NCBI RefSeq assembly: GCF_017948245.1
Contig: NZ_CP072865.1
Span: forward strand, 1,327,501 to 1,391,500
DNA from: Rhizobium sp. NLR16a
Lineage (GTDB): Bacteria > Pseudomonadota > Alphaproteobacteria > Rhizobiales > Rhizobiaceae
Direction: 5' to 3'
DNA: 64,000 nucleotides
In this document: positions 1-8,022 of the stretch, one piece after another
How positions within the stretch are numbered: position 1 is the first letter of the stretch
Layout of the letters: every line of letters starts with the position of its first letter
The notes under the pieces: model-generated
Databases searched by the model: none
Told to the model about the DNA's origin: nothing
What the model saw: only the letters and a program-made list of their open reading frames with translations
Made by a program: the position numbers and the translations under genes

Positions 1-139
1 TGTCGAAGTTTGCGGCAATGCCGGCCGAGGCCCATTTCATCTCGGCGATCGATACTTTGCCGCATTCGGCGGCTTCGGCCGGCACGATCGCGCTCAAAAG
101 AGCCGCGGCAAAGACGGCCGAAATCAAAAGCGTCTTCAT
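1..139 (-). CDS. Glycine betaine/choline-type ABC substrate-binding protein, N-terminal fragment
   Basis: Only the first 46 codons lie in the window; the gene runs off the left edge. The start is the ATG at 137-139 (minus), preceded by a purine-rich GGGGAAG. Residues 1-23 form a Sec signal peptide (Lys-Thr, then a hydrophobic stretch ending Ala-Glu-Ala-Ala). The mature start contains CGKVSIAEMKWASA, which resembles the first strand of ProX/ChoX-type periplasmic binding proteins for quaternary amines. The product should be a periplasmic component of an osmoprotectant or choline importer. The ligand cannot be fixed from this fragment. Confidence 0.7.
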   Translation of the reverse strand, partial: MKTLLISAVFAAALLSAIVPAEAAECGKVSIAEMKWASAGIAANFD

Positions 140-524
140 CGTCTTCCCCGAATTCTTCTTAGACAACGTGCTGCCGGGATTCACCTGGGGCGATCCCGCA
201 ACAGGCGTTTCCCGTTCACGGGCGCCGTCCCACCGGCTCCGGCAACTCGTCGCAGACCATGTTTAGCAATGGCTTATTTTGTCGAAGCCTACGCGTTCGC
301 TCGGAGAAATCAACCGTCTTCTGCTCGTGGTTGCGGAACTAAATTATTGAATTCGAAGAATATAGTTCGCAGCTATTATTTCCCCAGATCGAAAATTGAC
401 GCCGTCTGGGAACGCCGGCGCAGTGGCGGCGGAAATTCCGCCGTGCAGATCAAAAAAAGTCAAAATTAACATTTGCGTAAGCCTTCAATAACTCTCCGGT
501 AAGAATGTGCCGTTATCAGTTGGG

Positions 525-655
525 ATGTAGCGGCAACGACCGCTGCTTCTCCGGTTCAGGTAGTGCGTACCGGAGAAAGCGAGCTTCGCCGTGTAGGGGC
601 GAAGACGCCTGAGTTTTCGGCAAACCGCGCAGAGCCAAGGCCATGCGCGGTTTTC
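525..655 (+). ncRNA. Candidate structured small RNA upstream of cobQ
   Basis: Four perfect stems follow one another: AGCGG/CCGCT (529-533 with 540-544), TTCTCCGGT/ACCGGAGAA (547-555 with 569-577), CTTCGCC/GGCGAAG (584-590 with 598-604) and AACCGCGCA/TGCGCGGTT (623-631 with 644-652). The last stem runs into a short T tract, as an intrinsic terminator on the plus strand would. No gene reads into this terminator from the left, so a free-standing RNA or a leader RNA is the simplest reading. I do not recognise the family. The strand is chosen from the T tract and is not certain. Confidence 0.4.
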
Positions 656-729
656 GCGCTTTCGCGAGAATATCCGAAGTCTTGACCCGGGATCGGCGGC
701 CATTGTAGGCCTCCGGCTAGTGCATCGGC

Positions 730-753
730 CCGAAAATCTGAATCGATTTTCGG
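730..753. repeat. Hairpin repeat in front of cobQ
   Basis: CCGAAAATC (730-738) and GATTTTCGG (745-753) form a perfect 9-bp stem around a 6-base loop, 32 bp before the cobQ start. I recall similar CCGAAAATC-type palindromes as common between rhizobial genes, so it is more likely a dispersed repeat than a cobQ-specific regulator. It would nevertheless sit in the cobQ mRNA leader. Confidence 0.5.
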
Positions 754-784
754 AAGCGCGGTGCCCTAGGGAAAGGCGGCCGCC

Positions 785-2239
785 ATGGCAAGAGCGATCA
801 TGCTGCAGGGAACCGGCTCGGATGTCGGCAAGACGGTGTTGGTGGCGGGTCTCTGTCGGCTGGCGGCCAATGCCGGGCTCACCGTGCGGCCATTCAAGCC
901 GCAGAATATGTCGAACAACGCGGCGGTCGCCGATGATGGAGGCGAGATCGGCCGGGCGCAATGGCTGCAGTCGCTCGCCGCCCGCACGCCGTCCTCGGTG
1001 CATATGAACCCGGTGCTGCTCAAGCCGCAATCGGAAAGCGGCAGCCAGATCATCGTGCAGGGCAGGGTGTTCGGGCAGGCGAAGGGGCGGGATTATCAGC
1101 GGCTGAAGCCGCAACTGCTCGGCGCCGTGCTCGAAAGCTTCGAAAAGGTGTCTGCCGGCGCCGATCTCGTCGTCGTCGAGGGTGCCGGCTCGCCGGCAGA
1201 AATCAATCTCAGAGCCGGCGACATCGCCAATATGGGCTTTGCGACGAAAGCGGGCGTGCCCGTCGTGCTCGTCGGCGATATTGATCGCGGCGGCGTCATC
1301 GCCTCGCTGGTCGGTACGCAGGCGATCCTCGATGAGGGCGATAGAGCGATGATCGCGGGCTATCTCATCAACAAGTTCCGCGGCGACGTCTCGCTCTTCG
1401 ACGACGGCATCCGCGCCATCGAATGTTTCACCGGTTGGCCCTGCTTCGGCGTCGTGCCGTGGCTGCAGGCTGCCGCGCGCCTGCCAGCCGAGGATTCGGT
1501 TGTCCTCGAGCGACTGGCGAGGGGCGGTGCCGGGGCGCTGAAGATTGCCGTGCCGATGCTGCCGCGCATTGCCAATTTCGATGATCTCGATCCGCTGAAG
1601 GCGGAGGCGGATGTCGAGTTGGTATTCGTGCGCTCAGGCGAGCGGCTGCCTGCCGATGCGAGCCTCGTCATTCTTCCGGGCTCGAAATCGACGATAGCGG
1701 ACCTCGCCGATCTCAGAATTCAAGGCTGGGACCGCGATCTTGCGGCGCATGTCCGGCGCGGCGGCCGGGTGATCGGCATCTGCGGCGGCTACCAGATGCT
1801 CGGACGCGCGGTCCGCGATCCGCTGGGAATCGAGGGCGGAACCTGCGAGGCGCCGGGGTTGGCGCTGCTCGACGTCGAGACCGAGATGGCGTCGGAGAAG
1901 ACCGTGCGCAACAACCAGGCCCGCTCGACCGAATATGACGTGCCGCTTGCCGGCTACCAGATCCATCTCGGCGTCACCGGCGGCCCGGATTGTATCAGGC
2001 CTTCGGCGATCATCGACGGTGCGCCCGACGGGGCGCTTTCGGCCGACGGCCGGATCATGGGCACCTACCTGCACGGGCTCTTCGGCAGTGACGCCTACCG
2101 CACCCGACTGCTGGAAAGCTTTGGGTTATCGGGCGGGCGGACGAATTATCGTCAAGGCGTGGAGCAGGCGCTCGATGAGATCGCCGGGGAATTGCAACGT
2201 TGCCTCGACCCACACTGGCTGGCCGGGCTGATTGATTAG
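785..2239 (+). CDS. cobQ: Cobyric acid synthase CobQ
   Basis: CobQ amidates the b, d, e and g side chains of adenosylcobyrinic acid a,c-diamide using glutamine and ATP. The 484-residue length is typical. The N-terminal dethiobiotin-synthetase-like domain carries GTGSDVGKT at residues 9-17, and the C-terminal class I glutaminase domain has the nucleophile in GICGGYQMLG (Cys333) and the histidine in YLHGLFG (His430). The start at 785 follows a purine-rich stretch. It is transcribed alone, away from the other cob genes, with a structured region upstream. No cobalamin-riboswitch signature (B12 box) was found directly before it. Confidence 0.97.
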   Translation: MARAIMLQGTGSDVGKTVLVAGLCRLAANAGLTVRPFKPQNMSNNAAVADDGGEIGRAQWLQSLAARTPSSVHMNPVLLKPQSESGSQIIVQGRVFGQAKGRDYQRLKPQLLGAVLESFEKVSAGADLVVVEGAGSPAEINLRAGDIANMGFATKAGVPVVLVGDIDRGGVIASLVGTQAILDEGDRAMIAGYLINKFRGDVSLFDDGIRAIECFTGWPCFGVVPWLQAAARLPAEDSVVLERLARGGAGALKIAVPMLPRIANFDDLDPLKAEADVELVFVRSGERLPADASLVILPGSKSTIADLADLRIQGWDRDLAAHVRRGGRVIGICGGYQMLGRAVRDPLGIEGGTCEAPGLALLDVETEMASEKTVRNNQARSTEYDVPLAGYQIHLGVTGGPDCIRPSAIIDGAPDGALSADGRIMGTYLHGLFGSDAYRTRLLESFGLSGGRTNYRQGVEQALDEIAGELQRCLDPHWLAGLID

Positions 2240-2504
2240 CCGCCACCCATCAAGGCTGCGCCTGCGGTTTCGCGTCTCAGGTGCGGCGCTTTGAAGAAGG
2301 TCGCGCAAGGAGCCATTTGAGAGTACCGGATTTCGCTGCCAATCAGAAAGGCCGAGAGAGGCCCGCTCGAAAACACGTTGGTCGGAGGTCGGAGTCTCAG
2401 GGGATAGGCGCATCTTCGGTCGTGCTGCATTACTTAATTCGCTCAAGAGTAGAATCGCGATGCGAAGCAGGCTAATAAAAGGTTGTTGATCCTCACGCGG
2501 AGGC

Positions 2505-3683
2505 TTGGAAATTAAAGATCATATCCAGTGGGTTATAGAGCAGGGAATCACCAGCGAGCATATCGGTGATCTCGTCGCCGGCCTGTGTGAACGGCTGATT
2601 GCGGACGGGTTTCCGATCTGGCGGGCAAGCATCCGCATGCCGTCCCTGCATCCGATGTATCGCGGCGTCGCGGCCAATTTCATGCGGGGCGGTGAGACTG
2701 TTCTCGAGAATGCGGAGCACGGCAGCGAGACCGAGCGCAACTTCGAGAAGACGCCGATATTCTATCTTCTGAACCGCGGTGAGAAGACGGGGCGGTGGAA
2801 CCTGGCGAAAGGCGAGGGTCTCCACTATGGCGAGCTCTACGAATTTGCGCTTGCCGGTGGCACGGACCATGTGGTCAATCTTTTCGAGTTCCCGAAGGAA
2901 GTCGCGCTGCGCGGGCTCGGTTTCTCTCTGACGAGCGATTCTCCGGGCGGATTTTCAGATGATCAACTGGCGATTATCGATGAGCTTTTCCCAGCGCTGG
3001 GGCTTGCCGCTTACCGTGTCGCGGTTTCCAAGACCGCGACCGATATCCTCGCCGTCTATACCGGCGCCAGGACGAGCGCGCGCATCCTTGCCGGTGAAAC
3101 CCGCAGGGGAATGGGCGGCTCCATCGATGCTGCCATCCTGCTTGCCGACCTCCGCAACTTCACGGCGCTGACCGAGGCCTATCAGCCGGGGGAGATCGTC
3201 GGCTTTCTCAACGAGCACTTCGAACTGATCGACCGGCACGTCGAGGAAAATTCCGGCGAGATCCTCAAGTTCATGGGCGATAGCGTGTTGGCAATCTTTC
3301 CGACGGACGCCGAGGATCCGCAAAGGGCTTGCAAGGCCGCATTGGCTTCGGCGCAGAACCTGCTGAGGGCAAACGAGGAGCTCAATCGCGAACGGACGCT
3401 GGATGGTGGCCCCGATATCGGTATTGATGTCGTCTTGCATCTCGGCGAGGTTTTTTACGGAAATGTCGGCGCCCAGGGCCGGCTGGACTTCACCGTGATC
3501 GGCAGGGCCGTCAACGAGGCGTCGCGGCTTGAAAAGCTGTGCGGAACGCTTGAGCAGCCCCTGCTGCTGTCAGAAAGCTTCGCAGCGACCTGCGCCGTGC
3601 CCTGCGACTATCTCGGCGCTTTCGATCTGCGCGGCGTTTCGAAGAGAGCCGACGTTTACAGGCTTGCCCGCGCCGCTTCTTAG
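2505..3683 (+). CDS. Class III adenylate/guanylate cyclase
   Basis: The 392-residue protein ends in a class III nucleotidyl cyclase catalytic domain (about residues 205-340). The two metal-binding aspartates are visible in ADLRNFTALTE (Asp215) and FMGDSVLAIF (Asp259). The first 190 residues have no transmembrane segment and no domain I can name. They include SIRMPSLHPMYRG, a sequence that recurs in rhizobial cyclases, and probably act as a cytoplasmic sensor or regulatory part. Product cAMP is inferred from the family. The assumed start is TTG at 2505, where GGAGG ends only one base upstream, an unusually short spacing, so the true start could differ by a few codons. Confidence 0.88.
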   Translation: MEIKDHIQWVIEQGITSEHIGDLVAGLCERLIADGFPIWRASIRMPSLHPMYRGVAANFMRGGETVLENAEHGSETERNFEKTPIFYLLNRGEKTGRWNLAKGEGLHYGELYEFALAGGTDHVVNLFEFPKEVALRGLGFSLTSDSPGGFSDDQLAIIDELFPALGLAAYRVAVSKTATDILAVYTGARTSARILAGETRRGMGGSIDAAILLADLRNFTALTEAYQPGEIVGFLNEHFELIDRHVEENSGEILKFMGDSVLAIFPTDAEDPQRACKAALASAQNLLRANEELNRERTLDGGPDIGIDVVLHLGEVFYGNVGAQGRLDFTVIGRAVNEASRLEKLCGTLEQPLLLSESFAATCAVPCDYLGAFDLRGVSKRADVYRLARAAS

Positions 3684-3689
3684 GCTCGC

Positions 3690-5480
3690 TCAAATCTCGC
3701 CCGACACCTCGCGGCGGCGCCGGTCGAGTTCTTCGCTGTAGCGGCGCAGCGTGTGGCTTTCGCTGAGCTGCCCCACCACCTTGCGCTCGATCAGATTGTT
3801 GACGACGGCGAGCGCTTCGCTTTCGCTCCTGTCGAAGATCGCCGCCGCCTGCTTTGCATTCATCTGCGGCTGCAGGAAATCATTGCGGTAGCGGACGAAA
3901 TCGGCAAGCCTCTGGCTCTCGTCCTGGGCGTCGGTCGGATTGGCGTAGATCTCGGGCACCAGCACGAGGCCAGCATATTTTTCGTTCTCCTCTACGAGAA
4001 TGACGCGTTGGGTTGAGCCGATCGGGAAGGCCTTCTTGAAGTCTTCCAGCGAGATATCGGCCTTTGCCGTCTTAACGTCGGCGCGCATCAGCTTGTTCAC
4101 CGTCAGATTGCGGATCCAGCCAACGTCGTGGGCGCTGCGGATGCTTTCGCCGCGCAGGTGGAAGCGCCATGTGGCGAAGGAGTAGCCGAAGGTCGAGCGC
4201 ACGACGAGCGAGGAGGTGATGACGGCGGCAAGAACCAGTGCCGTGATCGGGAAATCGCCAGTGATTTCGAGCGCCAGAAAGGTCATCGTCAATGGCCCGC
4301 CAATGACGGCGACCGCCAGGGAACTCATCCCGACCACGGCATAAATGACCGGCGTCAATGTCGCATCGGCGAAATAGGGGCCGCAATAAGCAAAGAGCTT
4401 ACCGAGCAGGGCGCCCATGAACAGCGAGGCGAAGAACAGCCCGCCTCTGAAACCGGAGCCGATCGAGATCGCCGAGGCAAGGGATTTCAGGAGGAAGAGA
4501 CCGATCAGCGCCGGGATTGCCACGTCGCGGGAGAGGTTCAGATGCAGCGCGCCGTGGCCAGCCGAGAGCACCTGCGGCGAAATCATCGCCAGAAGCCCGA
4601 CGATAATGCCGCCGAGCGCCGGGCGAAAGGGCGGGGCAATCGAGCTTTTGCGCGCCACCTCCTCGACGAAGGCCACGCCCTGCATGAGGAGAATGCCAAC
4701 GCCGGCGCAGAAGACGCCGAGCAGCAGCGCCGGGATATAATCGGCCGGCACGACCGAGCCGAAGCTGCCGATATCGATGGTGAAATCGCCCTCGGCAAGC
4801 AACCTTGCGATGAGGGTTGAAACGAGGGCGGAGACGACGACCGGGGTCAACGACACGATGGTGTAGGTGCCGATGATCAGCTCGAAGGCGTAGAAGGCGC
4901 CCGTCAGCGGCGCGTTGAAAGCGGCGGCGATGGCGCCGGCCGCGCCGCAACCGACGAGTATGCGCAGGTCCGAGCGGCGCAGCTGCAGCTTGAGGCCGAA
5001 TTTGGAGGCAATGCCGGCGGCGAGCTGGGTATAGCCGGCCTCCAGACCGACGGAGGCGCCGAAGCCGTTGGAGATCAGGTTCTGCACGGCAACGATGATG
5101 CTGTCGGTCAACGAGAGGCGGCCGCCATGCAGCGCATTCGCCTCGATCGGGTCGACCATCGGTTTCTTGCGCCGTTTGGCGAGGACCAGAAGCAGCAGGC
5201 CGAGCAGGGTACCGCCGATGACCGGGGCGGTAAGCAGCAGCATCTTGTCCTCGATGACCGACGCGCTCAACCTTTCGCTGTCGGCGATGCCGAAAACTAG
5301 CTGGTGCAACTCGTTGGAGACATAGCTCATGCCGGTCACGGCAAGACCCGAGGCGATGCCGACGATGGCGCCTGCCAGCGACAAGCCAACTTCGCTGCGG
5401 CGCGTCAGGGCGCGCAGCCGGCCCGGATCGAAGAAAACACGCAGCGTGCGCAGGCGGCGCCGATCCAATTTCATAAGCAT
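3690..5480 (-). CDS. CLC-family chloride channel/transporter with CBS region
   Basis: This 596-residue protein has about ten to twelve hydrophobic segments between residues 30 and 430 and a cytoplasmic tail (450-590) that looks like a CBS pair. The gating glutamate appears to be Glu147 in GASVGLEAGY, and GSGFRGGLFFAS matches the position of the G-x-F-x-P signature. The selectivity-filter GSGIP of classical CLCs is not recognisable: the corresponding region reads VDPIEANALHGG. It therefore belongs to a divergent CLC branch, and either chloride channel or anion/proton exchange is possible. ATG codons at 5480 and 5474 are both possible starts. It ends 6 bp from the convergent cyclase gene. Confidence 0.88.
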   Translation of the reverse strand: MLMKLDRRRLRTLRVFFDPGRLRALTRRSEVGLSLAGAIVGIASGLAVTGMSYVSNELHQLVFGIADSERLSASVIEDKMLLLTAPVIGGTLLGLLLLVLAKRRKKPMVDPIEANALHGGRLSLTDSIIVAVQNLISNGFGASVGLEAGYTQLAAGIASKFGLKLQLRRSDLRILVGCGAAGAIAAAFNAPLTGAFYAFELIIGTYTIVSLTPVVVSALVSTLIARLLAEGDFTIDIGSFGSVVPADYIPALLLGVFCAGVGILLMQGVAFVEEVARKSSIAPPFRPALGGIIVGLLAMISPQVLSAGHGALHLNLSRDVAIPALIGLFLLKSLASAISIGSGFRGGLFFASLFMGALLGKLFAYCGPYFADATLTPVIYAVVGMSSLAVAVIGGPLTMTFLALEITGDFPITALVLAAVITSSLVVRSTFGYSFATWRFHLRGESIRSAHDVGWIRNLTVNKLMRADVKTAKADISLEDFKKAFPIGSTQRVILVEENEKYAGLVLVPEIYANPTDAQDESQRLADFVRYRNDFLQPQMNAKQAAAIFDRSESEALAVVNNLIERKVVGQLSESHTLRRYSEELDRRRREVSGEI

Positions 5481-5719
5481 GGCTAGACAACTAGGCGATG
5501 AGAGGCCGGGTCAAGGGCGGAGGTGCAGTCGCCTTGCAACGCAATTGCGGCGAAAAGCCGACGGTCGGGTCAAATATTTATGACGTAAGCCGCTGATAAT
5601 AGACGATATTTCCGGTAGGGTCAGTGGTGTTGGCCGATCTTTTGCGCAGTCTGGAGCTGGAGCGGTTGCGAAGGTCGGTTGACTTCACCCCCCGGCTTGC
5701 CTAACCATCCCAGGGATAA

Positions 5720-6091
5720 CGGATGGTTCCGGATCGGCATTTCGCCTTCCGGATGAAAAGGGAATGTGACGGGGCGGACCCACATCGGGCGCCTTCATCA
5801 CAGCCGACCCCGCGACTGTAGAGCGGTCAGGGTCTTCCATCCGGCATCGAACCCTTTCGGCCGGCGGGCTGCAATCGTGCAGGCGGGCGGGGTGGGCGGC
5901 ATGCCGGAAAAGCCACTGGAAATGCATGGTGATCAACCGGGGTCGGACGCCTCTATCTCTACGAATCGTCCACCTTTTCACCGAGGCAGCCGGGAAGGCG
6001 AGGCAGATCCGCTGGCACGATCAGGGGCGACCGGACTTCCGGTTCGCCCCGATCGCCGCCGATAACCGCGAGCCAGGAGACCTGCCTTCCG
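5720..6091 (+). promoter_or_regulatory. Cobalamin (AdoCbl) riboswitch aptamer
   Basis: The conserved blocks of a B12 riboswitch appear in order: AAAAGGGAA (5756-5764), CGCGACTGTA (5811-5820), GCCACTG (5912-5918), GGGAAGGC (5992-5999) and the B12 box AGCCAGGAGACCTGCC (6071-6086). CGGATGG (5720-5726) and CCTTCCG (6085-6091) can close helix P1 with one mismatch. The aptamer is about 370 nt, longer than the usual 200 or so. The excess includes 73 nt between GCCACTG and GGGAAGGC. It lies 345 bp before cobP and should repress the cobPWNO operon when adenosylcobalamin is plentiful. Confidence 0.93.
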
Positions 6092-6143
6092 TGCCGGGCG
6101 AAAAGCCCAACCCTGGGCAAGAGACCCGCTGCCAGCACGGAGG
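6086..6143 (+). promoter_or_regulatory. Expression-platform hairpin hiding a ribosome binding site
   Basis: CTTCCGTGC (6086-6094) can pair with GCACGGAGG (6135-6143) over nine base pairs, with one G-U pair. The right arm contains the GGAGG ribosome site of the TTG ORF at 6149. The left arm starts inside the aptamer P1 helix, so P1 and this hairpin compete for the same bases. TTGTTTT follows the right arm, so a weak terminator function is also conceivable. Which state ligand binding favours cannot be decided by reading alone. Confidence 0.6.
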
Positions 6144-6148
6144 TTGTT

Positions 6149-6439
6149 TTGGCTGAACGATTGAATTCAGCGCCGCCTCTGGTGGTGCGCTTGGAAGGTG
6201 ACTTGCAGATGCCGCCGCCGTCCGGCACGGGGCCGCTGGGAAGGAGTTTCCTTTCCTCCCTCATTCCTGTGCTTGTCACAGGAATCCAGCGGGCCCAAGT
6301 CCTTGGGCACAGGAGAATCCCTTCACGGCAGCATAGAATTATTCACGGCGCCGACGCGCCGTGGCTGGATTCCTATGACAAGCACAGGAATGAGGTGGGG
6401 CGGGGTACCGCATCCGGTCATAGGACTGTCTGGGCATGA
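6149..6439 (+). CDS. Possible leader ORF between riboswitch and cobP
   Basis: A 96-codon frame starts with TTG at 6149, five bases after GGAGG (6139-6143), and its TGA overlaps the ATG of cobP as ATGA. The first 35 or so residues ([20 protein letters not shown]...) resemble nothing I recognise. The remainder reads through a palindromic repeat at 6259-6395. The ribosome site and the stop/start overlap argue for translation and coupling to cobP. The repeat-derived C-terminus argues against a conserved function. It may be a short leader peptide gene extended by the repeat. Confidence 0.45.
   Translation: MAERLNSAPPLVVRLEGDLQMPPPSGTGPLGRSFLSSLIPVLVTGIQRAQVLGHRRIPSRQHRIIHGADAPWLDSYDKHRNEVGRGTASGHRTVWA
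6259..6395. repeat. Palindromic intergenic repeat, family A, copy 1
   Basis: Two 31-base arms (6259-6289 and 6365-6395) are inverted complements with a single mismatch; each contains CATTCCTGTG or its complement and ends in CCAG/CTGG. The 75-base centre holds a further GGGCCCAAGTCCTTGGGC-like dyad. Related copies lie at 43076-43221 and 49063-49204. This copy lies in the leader of the cobP operon and within the open leader frame. Confidence 0.85.
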
Positions 6440-6957
6440 CGGCTGCCCCCTCCCACACCCTCATCCTCGGCGGCGCCCGTTCCGGCAAATCCCGTTTTGC
6501 CGAAAATGTCGTTATGGCAAGCGGCGACGAGCGCCACTACCTCGCCACCGGCCGTGCCTGGGACGAGGAGATGCAGACGCGTATTGCCCAGCACAAGGCC
6601 GATCGCGGCCCTTCCTGGACGACGCATGAGGAGCCGCTCGATCTTCTCGGCGTGCTTGCCGCGATCGACGGCGAGGGGCGCATTGTGCTTGTCGATTGCC
6701 TGACTCTCTGGGTGACTAACCTGATGATGGCGGAGCGCGAGATGGCTGTGGAATTTGCCGCGCTCGCTGATTTCCTGCCTGGCGCCAAGGCGCGGCTGGT
6801 CTTCGTTTCCAACGAGGTTGGCCTCGGCATCGTGCCTGACAATCGGATGGCGCGCGATTTTCGCGATCATGCCGGACGGCTGCACCAAATAATCGCGGCG
6901 CAGGCCGACGAAGTCTATTTCATCGCGGCCGGTCTGCCGCTGAAAATGAAGGGTTGA
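6436..6957 (+). CDS. cobP: Adenosylcobinamide kinase / adenosylcobinamide-phosphate guanylyltransferase
   Basis: CobP (CobU of enterics) phosphorylates adenosylcobinamide and then transfers GMP to make adenosylcobinamide-GDP. At 173 residues it has the standard length. The P-loop GGARSGKS is at residues 12-19, and the guanylylated histidine is expected in [13 protein letters not shown] (His53), followed by the family motif EEPLDL. The start ATG overlaps the stop of the upstream leader frame and cobW begins 6 bp after its stop, so it is the first recognisable enzyme of a riboswitch-controlled cobP-cobW-cobN-cobO operon. Confidence 0.97.
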   Translation: MTAAPSHTLILGGARSGKSRFAENVVMASGDERHYLATGRAWDEEMQTRIAQHKADRGPSWTTHEEPLDLLGVLAAIDGEGRIVLVDCLTLWVTNLMMAEREMAVEFAALADFLPGAKARLVFVSNEVGLGIVPDNRMARDFRDHAGRLHQIIAAQADEVYFIAAGLPLKMKG

Positions 6958-6963
6958 AGTTCC

Positions 6964-8019
6964 ATGATCCAGCAGAAAATCCCCGCAACCGTCATCACCG
7001 GCTTCCTTGGCGCCGGCAAGACGACGATGATCCGCAACCTGCTCACCAATGCCGGCGGCAAAAAGATTGCGCTTATCATCAACGAATTCGGCGATCTCGG
7101 TGTCGATGGCGAGGTGCTGAAGGGCTGCGGCGCGGAGAATTGCAGCGAGGACGACATTATCGAGCTCACCAATGGCTGCATCTGCTGCACCGTCGCCGAC
7201 GATTTCATTCCAACGATGACGAAGCTCCTGGAGCGCGAACAGCGGCCTGACCATATCGTCATCGAAACCTCCGGCCTCGCCCTGCCGCAGCCGCTGGTCT
7301 CCGCCTTCAACTGGCCTGATATCCGCACCCAGGTGACCGTCGACGGCGTCATTACGGTTGTCGACAGTGCGGCCGTTGCCGCCGGCCGTTTCGCCGATGA
7401 CCATGCTGCTGTCGAGGCGGCGCGCGTCGAGGACGACTCGCTCGATCATGAGAGCCCGATCGAGGAGCTGTTCGAAGACCAGCTCACATGCGCCGATCTC
7501 ATCGTCCTCAACAAGACCGACCTGATCGATGGGGATGGCCTGGGCCGCGTGAAGAACGAAGTCGCCTCCCGCATCGCCCGCAAGCCGGTCATGATCGAGG
7601 CCAGGAATGGCGAGGTGCCGGCAGGCGTGTTGCTCGGCCTCGGCATCGGCGCGGAAGACGATATCGCCAACCGCAAATCCCATCACGAGCTGGAGCACGA
7701 GGATGGGGCGCCACACGACCACGACGAGTTCGACAGCTTCGTTGTCGAACTCGGCGCTGTTTCCGATCCGACAGTCTTTGTCGAGAAGCTGAAGGGCATC
7801 ATCGCCGAGCATGATGTGCTGCGCCTCAAGGGCTTCATCGACGTCTCGGGCAAGCCCATGCGCCTGCAGCTGCAGGCCGTCGGCAGCCGCATCGACCAGT
7901 ATTTCGACCGCGCCTGGGCAGCGGGCGAGGCGCGCCGCACGAGCCTTGTCGTCATCGGCTTGCACGAAATGAACCAGGGCGCGGTGCGCAAGGCGATTGA
8001 AGCGCTCGTTCAAGGATAA
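6964..8019 (+). CDS. cobW: CobW GTPase, metal chaperone of cobalamin synthesis
   Basis: CobW is a G3E-family P-loop GTPase thought to deliver cobalt to the CobN-containing chelatase. The Walker A motif GFLGAGKTT lies at residues 13-21, the metal-binding GCICC near residues 76-80 and NKTDL near residue 180. A His/Asp/Glu-rich linker (HHELEHEDGAPHDHDEFD, about residues 240-257) separates the GTPase from the CobW C-terminal domain and may bind metal. It lies between cobP and cobN with gaps of 6 and 3 bp. The 351-residue length is normal for CobW. Confidence 0.96.
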   Translation: MIQQKIPATVITGFLGAGKTTMIRNLLTNAGGKKIALIINEFGDLGVDGEVLKGCGAENCSEDDIIELTNGCICCTVADDFIPTMTKLLEREQRPDHIVIETSGLALPQPLVSAFNWPDIRTQVTVDGVITVVDSAAVAAGRFADDHAAVEAARVEDDSLDHESPIEELFEDQLTCADLIVLNKTDLIDGDGLGRVKNEVASRIARKPVMIEARNGEVPAGVLLGLGIGAEDDIANRKSHHELEHEDGAPHDHDEFDSFVVELGAVSDPTVFVEKLKGIIAEHDVLRLKGFIDVSGKPMRLQLQAVGSRIDQYFDRAWAAGEARRTSLVVIGLHEMNQGAVRKAIEALVQG

Positions 8020-8022
8020 TCG

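Larger units (their letters stand above)
140..784. other. Intergenic region between the binding-protein gene and cobQ
   Basis: This divergent 645-bp gap holds no convincing protein gene; short open frames here lack ribosome sites or recognisable sequence. Bases 140-480 are relatively AT-rich toward the right and presumably contain the promoter of the binding-protein gene. Bases 525-655 contain four consecutive hairpins, and 730-753 another one; both are listed separately. Confidence 0.6.

Noticed and set aside
269..469. A 66-codon plus-strand frame in the first intergenic region
   Set aside because: No ribosome site, atypical composition and no similarity to a known family.
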